Assembly (NCBI GenBank): GCA_023014485.1
Contig: JAJOZX010002354.1
Coordinates: 402,501-466,500 of the forward strand
Direction: 5' to 3'
Source: Bathynomus jamesi
Lineage: Eukaryota > Arthropoda > Malacostraca > Isopoda > Cirolanidae
DNA length: 64,000 nucleotides
Of the stretch, positions 10,979-22,353 are shown piece after piece. Position 1 is the stretch's first letter. Each line of letters opens with the position of its first letter. The position numbers were made by a program, and so were the translations under genes. The notes under the pieces were generated by a model, which worked only from the letters and a program-made list of their open reading frames with translations, had not been told where the DNA came from and ran no database searches.

Positions 10979-11568
10979 ATGGCAACCTTTAATATTGCTT
11001 GTTCAACGTTTATGAAATGGTATTCAGCAAAGTGTCAAGATATAGTGGATAGTGAAAAACTTCCTATTCCCCCCTCCTTTGCCTCTTTTAAAACCACATT
11101 GGATCGTGCGAAGGAGCAAGCTGTACAAATACTCTATGGTTATTCTGGTGAGAGCGTTGTAGGCTTTCGTTGCACAGACGATGTATTGAAGTATGCTATA
11201 GACCTAAGCTTTATAAAGTCTCACATATACCGTGAAGTAAAAGAAACAACGCGTGCAGAAGAGAAGCAGCAGATATGGATAGTGAGTCTTATTGATGGGT
11301 GGTTGACAAGCGGTATTATGTCATGTTACACCATACCGAGTACTCGTACACTGCGGTTGAAAATGTAAATCTCGTCATCATGGAGAATCTTAAGTATTTT
11401 TATCACTATATTAATGTATATTATGATGAGGTTCGTAGTGAGGTTGTGGCTAGTGCCCTGCATGAGTTTTTAGCAGACTTTAGAGATGAGTATCGTCTGT
11501 TACACAAAAAGGAAAAATATGGGCATATGTTTCTCTCAAATAGTGCGCCGGATTGTAATGATGTTTAG
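10979..11568 (+). pseudogene. Accessory ORF 1 of Polinton A, probably frameshifted, unknown
   Basis: An ORF from 10979 to 11368 (129 residues) overlaps a second ORF (11299-11568) in another frame. The frame that looks protein-like changes near 11295, so I read them as one gene of about 195 codons with a single frameshift; two separate small genes are possible. The N-terminus 'MATFNIACSTFMKWYSAKC' and a helical, charged body are visible. The end is Tyr-rich, then Lys-rich. I recognise no family. The first ATG follows a GC-rich promoter-like tract. Location after the polymerase suggests an accessory gene of the Polinton rather than host DNA. Confidence 0.45.
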
Positions 11569-11588
11569 AAGAGATAAAACATTATAAA

Positions 11589-12047
11589 ATGTGTTTAGCT
11601 CGTGAAATTTACCCTGAGGGAAACTGTCTGGTGTGTATTCAGGGGAGTGAGAGTGATAAAACGCTAAAACCGAAATTAATTCTTGTACCGGAAAATTTCT
11701 CAAAACACCTACCCAATATAATGGGGTACAACAATTCATGTTGGGTCAGTTCCGCACACGTTTCATTAGATTATGGTGCGACTCTCACCTCACGGATCAT
11801 ACGAGTTCGAACAAACCCATTCACGTATCATCAGGTGAGTCACCCGCCCATCGGCCCGTTCCTACCTACCTGCGTGCCTCATGCGGCTCATAGTCTTCTC
11901 AGAGCTTGCGCCGAGTGGTTGTACCATAGTCATCTCGAGCTGTGTGAATACGATGGAACTCCCTTTGAGAAGTATTCTCAACGCCTCGTACGACGTCTCC
12001 GTGACGAAGTCATTGCGCGTATTCAGGCGAGAAACCGGCACCATTAA
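11589..12047 (+). CDS. Accessory ORF 2 of Polinton A, unknown
   Basis: 152-residue ORF starting 21 bp after the preceding stop. It contains an 'LILVPENFSKHLPNIMG' segment and a basic C-terminus ('RRLRDEVIARIQARNRHH'). A competing ORF in another frame overlaps its 3' half (from 11881), but the protein-like composition belongs to this frame until 12047. A consensus 5' splice site, CAGGTGAGT, lies inside it near 11832. I recognise no family. Confidence 0.45.
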   Translation: MCLAREIYPEGNCLVCIQGSESDKTLKPKLILVPENFSKHLPNIMGYNNSCWVSSAHVSLDYGATLTSRIIRVRTNPFTYHQVSHPPIGPFLPTCVPHAAHSLLRACAEWLYHSHLELCEYDGTPFEKYSQRLVRRLRDEVIARIQARNRHH

Positions 12048-12060
12048 CTGTGTGCTTGAA

Positions 12061-12678
12061 ATGAACAGTAGACCTGCGAGCAAACGCAACGTTATTTATT
12101 TAAATCTTGAGGAGATGCATAAAATCTTCGTGGTAGTTGAGAGGTGGGCTGAGGACCGCTATAAAATACCAGCTGACGTAGGTATAATAAGAGAGGTGAT
12201 TAGTGAATCCTCCTCATATACCGTTGTTTGTACATTGAGTGTAAATAACAATCAGCCATGCGTTGATATACGACTGATGTGGAAGAACACAGCTGATAAT
12301 GGCGTTCTTGTTCCTACACGAAACCGTTTCATCCTCGACAGAATGTTTGAGATCGTTGGATTCCGTAAGCTGAAGCCTATATTAGACACACGTATCTCAG
12401 ACATGATTTATTTTGACACAGTACTTGAATACGCTTACACCGCTCTGCTCGAGGGATTTGTTGAATGTAGGAATGAGCAGGGAGAGAACGGACTAGCTCT
12501 GGATGCGTATTTAAAAGGCTTAGACTGTTCGAAATATCCCGAGCTTTGGTACGAAACACTTGAGAGGTACAGAGCTGAGCTCGCCTACACTGTTCACCCT
12601 GAAGAACTGTACCTCTATATAGTGGATGGCTGCCGTTACGACTTGGAAGATTATTTCAATTGCTGCTATGCCGGGTGA
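12061..12678 (+). CDS. Accessory ORF 3 of Polinton A, unknown
   Basis: The open frame extends upstream to 11881, but the ATG at 12061, 14 bp after the previous stop, is the likelier start because the upstream part overlaps the better ORF 2. The resulting protein is about 205 residues, acidic, and rich in Tyr/Leu/Glu near its end ('EELYLYIVDGCRYDLEDYF'). No signal peptide, membrane span or known motif is visible. Its stop overlaps the start of ORF 4 by a few codons, the tight packing expected of a viral-type gene block. Confidence 0.5.
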   Translation: MNSRPASKRNVIYLNLEEMHKIFVVVERWAEDRYKIPADVGIIREVISESSSYTVVCTLSVNNNQPCVDIRLMWKNTADNGVLVPTRNRFILDRMFEIVGFRKLKPILDTRISDMIYFDTVLEYAYTALLEGFVECRNEQGENGLALDAYLKGLDCSKYPELWYETLERYRAELAYTVHPEELYLYIVDGCRYDLEDYFNCCYAG

Positions 12679-13021
12679 AAAAGAGTTCACGATTGAAAAG
12701 TTCGGTACGTTAAGAAAAAACCCTCGATTGGAAAGGCATGATTATAAGCTTGTATTTAATGACATAGTTAACGATGACGTTTTTGCGCGTGCTTTTGATT
12801 GCGTTCTAGTGGCGCTTAAAGACAACTTACCTGCCGAGTGTAAAGTGGGTACAAAAATAGTGTTGAATGATATGAAAGCCATTTACATCGAATATAAACC
12901 GCCGTATCAGTTAAGCGGCGAGGTGATGCTTGAGCGGTTTTACCACATCGTGCAGAGTAATGCCGATGTTGATGTAGCATCAATCAGCATTGAATTTACC
13001 GTTTTGTACCGTAGAACGTAA
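12665..13021 (+). CDS. Accessory ORF 4 of Polinton A, unknown, 3' part duplicated
   Basis: An ORF in this frame opens at 12626, but the ATG at 12665 overlaps the previous stop more naturally and gives 118 residues. The body is mixed alpha/beta in appearance ('GTKIVLNDMKAIYIEYKPPY', then a C-terminal 'IEFTVLYRRT'). I recognise no family. Bases from 12771 onward are repeated downstream at 13225-13475, so a second C-terminal copy without the N-terminus follows. Confidence 0.5.
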   Translation, partial: AMPGEKEFTIEKFGTLRKNPRLERHDYKLVFNDIVNDDVFARAFDCVLVALKDNLPAECKVGTKIVLNDMKAIYIEYKPPYQLSGEVMLERFYHIVQSNADVDVASISIEFTVLYRRT

Positions 13022-13640
13022 AGACAATATTTATATTTTTACTGTAATATTTTGCTAATACTACGTTATGTACGATTATATATAATTAATATAATATATA
13101 TTTTTCTATTTGGTTAATATTGTTTTGTACAATTATATATAATTAATATAACTATATTTTTCCTGTACTAATATTTGATAATATAACTATAATATTTGAT
13201 AATATAACTATATTTGATAACATAACGATGACGTTTTTGCGCGTGCTTTTGATTGCGTTCTAGTGGCGCTTAAAGACAACTTACCTGCCGAGTGTAAAGT
13301 GGGTACAAAAATAGTGTTGAATGATATGAAAGCCATTTACATCGAATATAAACCGCCGTATCAGTTAAGCGGCGAGGTGATGCTTGAGCGGTTTTACCAC
13401 ATCGTGCAGAGTAATGCCGATGTTGATGTAGCATCAATCAGCATTGAATTTACCGTTTTGTACCGTAGAACGTAAAGACAATATTTATATTTTTACTGTA
13501 ATATTTTGCTAATACTACGTTATGTACGATTATATATAATTAATATAATATATATTTTTCTATTTGGTTAATATTGTTTTGTACAATTATATATAATTAA
13601 TATAACTATATTTTTCCTGTACTAATATTTGATAATATAA
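12771..13640. repeat. 454-bp tandem duplication plus AT-rich repeats
   Basis: Unit 1 begins ACGATGACG at 12771 and unit 2 at 13225, each carrying the ORF 4 tail followed by AT-rich sequence built on TTATATATAATTAATAT and ATTTGGTTAATA motifs. Related AT motifs continue to about 13800. From there to 13975 I see nothing definite. Confidence 0.9.
13225..13475 (+). pseudogene. Duplicated C-terminal fragment of accessory ORF 4
   Basis: Near-identical to 12771-13021, offset 454 bp. The fragment lacks the first ~35 codons of ORF 4 and has no ATG with a conserved N-terminus, so it is a truncated copy. Its frame is still open to the same stop, which means the duplication is recent or has been homogenised. 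Confidence 0.85.
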
Positions 13641-13984
13641 CTTTTGATAATATAACTATATTTTTCTAATATTTGGTTAATACTGTGCTTTGTACGATTA
13701 TATATTTTCCATGTTTTGTACGATTATATATAATTAATATAAATATATATTTTTCTAATATTTGGTTAATACTACGCTTTGTATGATTATATATTTTCCG
13801 TTCTATTATTTGATCATATATACACCCCATTGTATAAACATTAATTAATAAACAGAACGTTGTAATGGTGGTTTATTTATTCCTTGAACACTTTTATATC
13901 ATTTGTTTCTAAAACAGAATAACTAATTAGTTGCTATTTGTGAAATCGGCTTTCTAAACCAACTTGAATATATGCTTTAAATAA

Positions 13985-14784
13985 AATACATGGCGTTATC
14001 TGGCAACTCAGCAGCCGATTGGCTGAATAATATAAGGAATAATTAAATAAATATTGCTATCTGGCAACTCAGCAGCCGATTGGCTGAATAATATATGAAT
14101 TAATTCAATAAATAACGAATCTGGCAACTCAGCCTTCTATTGGCTGATGAATTAAATACATGGCGCTATCTGGCAACTCAGTCTTCTATTGGCTGATTAA
14201 TATATGGTTTAATTAAATATATAGCGCAAACTGGCAACTCAGTTTCTATTGGTTGATGAATTAAATACGTGGCGCTATCTGGCAACTCAGCCAACTGGCT
14301 GTTTGGGACCCTATAAGAGGGCGGCGGCCGGCTGAAGACTTCCATATTCGCTCGGCATTCGCCGAGCAAGGATCCCTACTCTAGATCCTTTCTCTTTCTG
14401 GTCCTTTGCGGGGTGAGGCGTTCCCTTCTCCCCCATAGAGGCCTCTTAGGTTAGGTATGCCCTTTGGGGGAGGTCAGCTTGGGGGAGAACTCCGCTTCCA
14501 AGTTGCATACCCCTTGCAATCCCATTTTGGGGTTGGCAACAAAGGTTGGCACTTCCTTTTGGGGGGGATCAGCTTGGGGGATAACTCGAGGTTGCATACC
14601 CCTTGCAGTCCCATTTTGGGGTTGGCAACAAAGGGGGTGCCTTAGCAACAAGGGGGGGCGGGGAATTTTTTCTTTTTTTGCAACAAAAGGGGGTTGGGGT
14701 GGCACTCTTGCAATAAAGGGGGGTGGGGGTGGCACTCTTGCAACATTACGTAACATTTCTGCACTCTGGCACTTTGCGGCTATA
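13985..14784 (+). repeat. Promoter-like dispersed repeat 'Z' (copy 1)
   Basis: Six copies of CTGGCAACTCAG begin at 14000, 14061, 14121, 14170, 14231 and 14279; the first five are followed by an inverted CCAAT box (ATTGG). A TATA box (TATAAGAG) sits at 14312-14319, just after the last copy. Downstream is a perfect hairpin at 14350-14367 (7-bp stem, ATTC loop), then G-rich tracts with repeated TTTTGGGGTTGGCAACAAAG (about 14520 and 14617). A reverse-oriented relative lies at 47640-48370. The order 'upstream elements - TATA - leader' suggests an LTR or other TE promoter. It ends against a LINE at about 14785. Confidence 0.6.
14312..14319 (+). promoter_or_regulatory. TATA box of Z repeat
   Basis: TATAAGAG directly follows a series of CCAAT-bearing upstream repeats. 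No ORF that I can name follows, so this probably belongs to a retroelement or virus-like promoter. Confidence 0.5.
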
Positions 14785-16496
14785 CTACTTGCCCTCTATC
14801 CATATGCTGTTGTATAGGTCTAGTAGGAAAATTTGTAAGGTAGGGTGGATGTGCTGGATTATGCTGTACGGGATACCATCCCTGCCGTTGCAAGGGGATC
14901 GTCGAGAGGCCAGTGCCACCTGGAGTTCACGCATGGTGAACAACTGATTGTAGGTGTTGTCTATGGACGGTGAAGAGGAGCTATTGTTAGGGGCGGGTAC
15001 GAGGGAACTGTCCGTGGAGGAAGAAACTAGGGGGTTTGCCACCGATTTAGGCTCGTATAGAAGTCCGTCGTTAGTCTGGAGGACCGGGTTTCAGGAGTGG
15101 GTATGAAGCCTCTCGACACCCCGTACCTTCTTCCAGATGGTAGGCGAAGGTGTGGAGGTGGTGATGCCGGACACAAAGGCACGCCAAGAAGCTCGGCGCA
15201 CTTTCTTCATTGTACGGCGGGCGATGGCCCTGGCCCGCTGCACCCCCGTGCGGTGGATGGGGAGTCGTGTACGGTAGAAGCGTCGAGTTGCCTTCTTCTT
15301 GGCATGTATGGCCTCCGTGCACTCTGGGATCCACCAAGGTGCCCGTCGGGTGCGGGGGTAGGCGGAGGATCGTGGGATGTTAGTGCACGCAGCCGCTACA
15401 ACGATAGATTCGAAGTATGGGATGCACTCGTCGGAGGATGGGAAGTGGGCAGTCGTAAGGGTTGTAGATGTATTGTTGTGGAAGCGGGACTAGTTATCTT
15501 TGGCAATAATCCATCTTTCCGGTACCCGAACAGTCTGGTCGGGCCAATTTAGCGCGAGTTGAACAGGGAAAGGGTCACTACCACAGTCCTCTTGAAGGAC
15601 TTGCCATGTAAAATCTAGGAGGGCATCGGTCGAGATGAATGACAGGTCTATACAGGATGGAGTGCAGCTGGTGGGTGGCATGATAGAATGTAGGAGCCAT
15701 CATTGAGGCACTCGAAGGAGAGCTCGGTCATGATAGTAATCAGGGTTGGGGCCATATAGGTAGGGAGTGTGTCTCCCCACAAGGGGTGGCGACTATTGAA
15801 ATCGCCCAGGAATAGAAAAGGCCTGGGAAGTTGTTTTACCACCTCCACCAGGTCGTCGCGGGAGACTTGAGTGTGGGGAGGGAGATATATTGAGCAGACG
15901 GTGTACTGTCTATCCAGGGAAAGCCGGGTAGAAATCATCTATAAAGGGAATCGAATAGAGAGATTGTCGAAGGGGACTTTGTGGTGTACGAGAATGGCAG
16001 TCACCCTTTGAGTGCAGGTAGGTGACGGGGTGGTGATTAGGGTTTCTTTACCGGGATCCCGGGATCCCGGGATCCCGGTAGATTTTTAGCTAATTTAAAT
16101 TTCCCGGGAAATTCTCCCTGTCCCGGGAAATCCCGGGATATTTTCTTAAAAATTTAATTTTGCTTATTTTGTGTTAAGACTGGGAAATTTTGCTAATAGT
16201 AAGTTTAATTAACCCATAACTTGTCAGAATACGTTTGTATTTGTTAGTTTTAAGCTTGCTTAGTTTTTGTTTTTTAATTTCAGCTTGTTATGGCATGTCA
16301 CAGATTGTCACTACTTGTCAGGACCTGTAATATCTTGCGTAATTGCGCTGATGCTGTCTTAATTTGTCACCACGCTCAGTAGCTCCAGTAACTGCATTAC
16401 GCCAGGTTGTGCATTGTGCAAGTGTCACACTTCCTTTATATTGTGAGTATTTGTGACTCAAGATTCTTTGTAGTTCCTATACTAGCCTAGTACTAT

Positions 16497-19400
16497 CAGT
16501 GGCGGTCCTAGCTTACATGACGCCCTGGGCGAACCTCACCTTCAGCGCCCCCCCCCCTGTTCGCCAACACACACACATTCGAATCCCCCCAAAATAAAGG
16601 ACAGACATAACTCTTTCACAAAATAACTTTTTATTGGACTAATTGTTGGAACTTCAGAACCAAAACAAAGACTAAATTTCTGAATTTTACAAATCCTCAT
16701 CACGTAAATAGAATAACTCACTTAAGAGAATGTAATTATGATACTATGAACAGGAAAAATACAAATTAAATTGCACAACTGCCATAAATAAACTAGAGAA
16801 TCAAATTTCTAAATTGTACAAATGCTCTATCACATAAATAGAATAAGACACTTAAGAGAGGGTAATTATTATGCTACACTTTGAACAAGAAACAAAATAA
16901 ATTGCACCACAGCACAACTGCCATCTAAAGCCTGACTCTTCTTACCTTCCTTGATGCAAAGTCATGAATTAAATCATCATATGAAATCTGCTCAGCAATT
17001 GTATGATTTATACTGATGATGGCCAGACCGGTAAGGCGTTCCTGTGACATAGTTGACCTCAGGTAGGATTTGATGAGCTTCAGCTTTGAAAAGCTCCTCT
17101 CTGCTTCAGCAACAGTGACTGGAAGAGTAAGACCAATTCTGAGAGCAGTCCACAAATTTGGATATATTTCAGAGAGCTCCCTTTCATGGATAAATGTCAG
17201 CAGTTCAAGCAAGGATATGGTCTTTGATGGCAAGTCAGGCAAGTTCTTCAGCTCCTGTGCAAGCTCTCTGCCATCCAAGTCAGATTGTCCCTTAAAGTGT
17301 AGTGTAGTACTAAGGTTCACACATTGTTCTGTCAGCTCCTCAAATGTGAGATTTTGGAAATGTGTCAGCACTCCAAACTTCTCTCCCACAATTTCCAACG
17401 TGGAAAATCTTTCCTGAATGGCTGATGTTGCAGCATCAACCACTGCATTGAAAAATGTCACCTCCAGCTTCTTCAAAGCATCAATCAAGGGCTCATCAGA
17501 TGCTTCATAGGAGAAGTGCCGCTTTGTGGACCTCAGCCGTTTTTGTTTTAACACAGCCTCCACATTCATTTGTTCACAGATATCTGTGGCTGCCATTTGT
17601 GCAGCCACAAAACCTGTTGCCCTGTAATTGCGGAGACCTCTCTCTGTTTTTTTTAGGAGATTTACTGCAACATCAACGTGCATGCTAGGAGACTGCATCT
17701 GCTTTCTCACATGCTGAATTTGGCACAACAGGTCATGCCACACCACTGAACAAATGGCGAAGCGGTATGACCCAACCTCCTCTGACAGAGATTGAGCCTC
17801 GACCTTTATTACAGAGTCTTTGGTGTGGTCCCTCACCTCGATCAGTGCATCTCTCACTGCAGCTGCCTGATATCTCAGGGGCTCCACACTCTTGATCTTG
17901 CTTTCCCACCTTGTATCAGACCACATCTTCAATGTGATGTTCACATGTTTTTTCAAAATGGCCCATCGTTGTGTGGAGGCTGAAAACAAGTTGTAAAGCT
18001 TCTGCAAGATGCCAAAGTAACTTGTGGCATCAATAGATCCCTTAGCAGCATCGGCCACAAGCAAATTCAGAGAATGAGCCCCACATGGAACAAACAGAGC
18101 TCTGGGATTAATTTCTAGGAGCCTGGATTGAACACCCTTGTTTTTTCCCCTCATGTTGGCCCCGTTGTCGTATGATTGTCCTCTACAGTCCATGAAAGGA
18201 ACTTTTAGCTCCTCCAGTCTCTTCAGAATCAGAGATGCCAAATGTTGACCAGTGGACTCCTCTGCCTCCAAAAACCCCATGAAATGTTCCTTTATATGGG
18301 GCTTCCCCTCCAGTGACACAACCCGAATCACAACTGACAACTGTTCAGTGTGACTGATATCTGGAGTGCAATCTAGAATTATTGAAAAAAACTTTGATTG
18401 TTTGATGTCGCTCACCATTGCTGAAATGGTCTCGCTGCTCGACAAATCAATGAGTTCGTTTTGTATGTGGTGGCCGAGGTAGCTGGTGTGACTGGAGGTC
18501 CCTTTTTGGACACGGTTAATGTGCTCTTGCATTATAGGATCAAATTGTGCCATCAGTTCAACTTCTTTCAGAAAATTGCCATTTGATGGTGAGAACAATT
18601 TTTCTGTATGTCCCCTTAGTGCCAAATTCCTAACTGCCAGAGAATGCACAATAGCAGTGAGACGTGTCAGCACCGCTCTCCATCTCAACTTCTCAGCCTC
18701 CAGAAGTGCCATCTCCTGCTTGTCAATGGTCTCCCCCTTTCTCATCCTCACTGCCAGTTCTTTCCAGATTTTCATAGAATTTAGGTGTTCTGAACTGTTG
18801 TCATGTGATGTGAGCAATGAGCTTGCATGCTTCCAGTCCGAGAGTCCCAAACTTGTTAAATTTATTTTCCTCTTGGAAAATAATGTACAACAGAAACAGA
18901 AAAGGCTGTTGTTTTTTAAGGAATAGACCAACCAACTTCTGGTTATATTTTCCCCACTAACCAGTGACTTCCTGAAGTATTGATGGTGGAAACTTCTTCC
19001 GTCACTGTCGTTTCTAGGGAATACAAAGTCAGATGGTACTTGACTTGGTCCCCTGGAAACCAGTTGTGTCCGAATTCTCTCAGTCAGAACTGAAGGCCAG
19101 TTAGCAGGGTCGGTGGACAGAGACTCATCCTCAGGAGGCGATTCTGCTCCAGGCATTTCTAATAGAAAGAACAAGAGCATTACTCATTAGTATACACACC
19201 TAAGTTAGATAACACATTATTCACAGCACTTTGTTATGGTGGTGGTGTTATGGAATTATGGTGGTGAAACACCACACATACCCAGTAACCCAGACCCAGT
19301 GATAATAACATTATAATTTATAACTGTTTGCAAAATGCTTTGCAGGGATGCACACACATGCACATACACACACACGCACACACTCACAGACATATGTGCA

Positions 19401-20313
19401 CACAAACTCACCTGAAGAGTCCTGCCGGGGAGAAGTAGAAGCAAATGGGTCTTCATCCTCAGGATCAGACTGCATTTGTGGAGACATATGTGAGGCTGAG
19501 GAGGTAGATGGCTCCTCAGCCTCAATAATGGCAGAAGTAGACGGCTTCTCATCCTGGCTAGTGGCAGAGGGTGTTCCAAAATATTTCAAAAGTGCCCCTG
19601 CAAATAGTAAAATAGAACATAACAGACCAATGCATGAATAGGCTAGTACAATTAATTTAACATGTTATTAAGCACAATTTATTAAACTTTTAGAATAGGA
19701 AACAAATGAATAATACAACCTCCTTGGTTAATGGCTAATTATATACATAATAGTACACTTCAAATGACTCAGAAAGCTATATCACAAAATAGCAGTGCAA
19801 TATAGCAGTGAAGAGTAGATTACATAGCTCTATACCTTTATCTTTTGCTCGTTTCTCCTCTTCTTCTTTCCTCTTTTTTCTAAACTGAGCACCTGATAGC
19901 TTTGACCTCTTCTTATCCATTTGCGGTTATTTGACAGACCTTAGTGGCTTAGTGTGAAGATTCGTTCTGTAATAAATAATATACATTTCACTATTTAACC
20001 AAACCCAGAAAAATAACATTACATATGTTAAAGTATGGGCCTTTATTCCCAATAATATTAATCTGGAAGCATTTTGCATTGTTTAGGTCTTTTATGGGAA
20101 GGTTTATGGAAAATGCAATAGATGGTTTTTTATTAATAAAAATATATTTATTGATCTTTTATTATTTATTTTATTTTATTTTTATTTTTATTTATTTCTT
20201 TATTTATTTATTCTTATTTTTATTTTTATTTTTTTTGCAGGCGCTCATGCCGCCCCTCCACAAATGCCGCCCTGTGCGGCTGCCCATATTGCCCATATGA
20301 GGAACCGCCACTG
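16497..20313 (-). mobile_element. hAT-1 transposon nested in hAT-2, structurally complete
   Basis: 3,817 bp with terminal repeats CAGTGGCGGTCCT / CAGTGGCGGTTCCT and a perfect 8-bp target duplication AGTACTAT at 16489-16496 and 20314-20321. It contains a three-exon minus-strand transposase with no stop. A low-complexity T-rich tract (20160-20240) lies near one end. Intact ends, target duplication and gene make it a possible recently active copy. Confidence 0.95.
16925..19920 (-). CDS. hAT-1 transposase, ZMYM/TTF-finger type, three exons
   Basis: Exon 1 is 19836-19920 (ATG at 19920, 'MDKKRSKLSGAQFRKKRKE'), exon 2 is 19412-19597 and exon 3 is 16925-19158. Boundaries obey GT/AG (AAAG|GTATAG, TTTGCAG|GGG, TTCAG|GTGAGT, TATTAG|AAA). 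The lengths sum to 2,505 nt, exactly 834 codons plus a stop, so the splice model is self-consistent. The protein begins with a basic nuclear-type segment and an acidic Ser/Pro linker. A TTF-type zinc finger follows ('WLVYSLKNNSLFCFCCTLF'), then the hAT catalytic region ('SFSIILDCTPDISHTEQ' type block, 'GQSYDNGANMRGK'), and it ends with the dimerisation motif 'VAEAERSFSKLKLIKSYLRS'. It would excise and reinsert hAT DNA. No damage is visible. Confidence 0.93.
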
Positions 20314-20376
20314 AGTACTATATATATATAGTATGTTTTAATTTATTTTGTTCGAAACGAACCCCTTCAATCAAGA

Positions 20377-22353
20377 ATGTCAGAATCATTTGCTTGGAAA
20401 TATTTCGTGAAGGATTCGAAACTAGAATTTGCAACCTGTAAAGAATGCAAAACTCAAATAAAGTGTAAAGGTTGGTCTACAAGCGGTCTTATCAGACATT
20501 TGCTTAACAAGCATAATATTAGCAAGTTATCTGTTACTAATGCTAAGCGCACAGCCGAGGAAAATGGAGCAACTAGTAGCAAGCGACAAACCTCTCAACA
20601 AACCTTAACATCGTTTTTCATTAAGAAAGAAACATGTGAAGAAATAGTAACAAAACTAGCCACTCTAGATGACATCTCTATCAATTCTATTACAAAAAGT
20701 GAGTTCATCAGAAAATCATTGACAGACAGAGGATATACTTTACCAAAAAATCCATCACATGTAATGGATCTCGTTCATTCGCAGTACAAACAAATAAAAG
20801 AACGCTTAAATTCTGAAATTACCAGCCAAATAAATGCAGGATCAAGGTTTAGTTTATCCTTAGATGAATACACCTCACTAAACAATCGCCGGTATTTAAA
20901 TATTAACATACACAAAACTGACGGAACATTTTGGAACTTAGGAATGGTGAAGATTTCTAGTACTCTACCTGCTGAAACTGCTGTTGAAGTAATCAAAGAA
21001 AAGTTAGAGGAATTTCATATTTCTTTAGAAAAACATGTGGTGGCTTGTGTTACTGATGGTGCAGCTATGATGGTGAAATTTGGAAGGCTAATTGAATGTG
21101 AGCATCAATTGTGTTATGCACACGGAATCCACTTAGCGGTATGTGATGTTTTGTACCAGAAGTCAACCACTTCACTTGCAATCACTCTTTCTGAAGAAAT
21201 TCAAACTGAAGATGACGAACATAATGACAACATAGATGAAGATGGAGAAGATTTCATTCATAGTATTGATTTTGAAAGTGTTTTGTGTGAGCGCTTTGAT
21301 GAGGATCCGTTCGAGATAGATATTTCATTTGGATCGCACGACACTGTAGGTAAAGAAATCAACGTGTCTCAAATCATCAATAAAGTCAGAAAAATAGCAA
21401 AAAAATTTCGTAAATCACCTTTAAAGAATAACATCTTACAAGGATATGTTCAACAGGAACAAGGAAAAAGTTTGCATCTATTGCTGGATTCCAAAACCAG
21501 ATGGAATAGTCTTTTAGCCATGCTGGAGCGATTTATCAAAATAAGGTCATCCGTATCGAAAGCTCTCATCGACTGCAATAAAGATATGGACAATTTTGAC
21601 CTTGACAAACAAGAAGTTGCTGTAATTCGTGACATTGTGGCATCGCTGGAGCCATTAAAAGTTGGAGCAGAAAAGCTGGGCAACAGAGAATCGACTTTAC
21701 TTTCATCATAAGGTGTTTTTTCTTTCATTTTGAGCGAACTAAATCAACTAAACACACCTTTTTCAAAAAAACTAAAGGAGTCGTTCATTCGACGCATAAC
21801 AGAGAGAAGAAATGAGAACTTGACTGGCCTCATACAATACCTCAATAGTGGAAAGAATTATAAAAAGGTCGCAACTTTCGCAAGTGACAGAAGTTTGCCA
21901 GCCTTACCAACCAAGTCTATGTTAATTTCATCAGCAAAGCAGATGTTAGATCGCCTTTTTGGAGTACCTGCTGATTCTACCTCTAGTGAGACAGATGAAG
22001 ATAATGATGTGCAAGAATCAGCTGTCCCTCAGTCATCTTCGATGACTCTAGCTGAAAGGCTTGATGCAGCTATTAAAGCAGCCGAGGTAGAGAAATCAAG
22101 AACACTAGACAGCAAAGCAAGCGCTGCAAAGCACCTTAAAAAGGAACTAGAGATCTTCGAGGCTACGGGCGAAAAAACGCAGAACATCTCTCTTCTCTTG
22201 AATGCATTAAAGACGATTCCACCCACGTCAATAGAATCGGAAAGGGTATTCTCAGCAGCAGGACTTTTCGTGACTAAAATGAGAACAAGATTGAGTGATC
22301 GAAGTATTGACCATCTTTGTTTTTTGAAATCGTACTATAAAAATTCACAGTGA
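20377..22353 (+). pseudogene. hAT-2 transposase (BED finger, hAT dimerisation), one nonsense codon
   Basis: The frame runs from the ATG at 20377 to 22353 with a single in-frame TAA at 21709-21711 (intended length about 658 residues). The N-terminus holds a BED-type zinc finger ('FATCKECKTQIKCKG' followed by 'LIRHLLNKHN'). The central RNase H-like core shows 'FSLSLDEYTS' and 'VACVTDGAAMM'. An acidic insertion (residues ~280-320) follows 'CYAHGIHLAV'. The C-terminal dimerisation block is 'TSIESERVFSAAGLF'. Everything on both sides of the TAA stays in one frame, so it is a recent inactivating change, an error, or a readthrough site. Confidence 0.93.

Noticed and set aside
11830..11842. CAGGTGAGT as a real splice donor in accessory ORF 2
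   Set aside because: It matches the consensus, but the frame is open through it and no acceptor is evident; noted only.
11881..12060. Upstream extension of accessory ORF 3
   Set aside because: This part overlaps the better-supported ORF 2 in another frame; the ATG at 12061 fits the spacing of the cluster.
14446..14458. Telomeric TTAGG repeat
   Set aside because: Only two units (TTAGGTTAGG) occur, within chance.
20025..20300. 91-residue ORF rich in Phe/Leu/Ile
   Set aside because: Comes from a T-rich low-complexity tract at the end of hAT-1.
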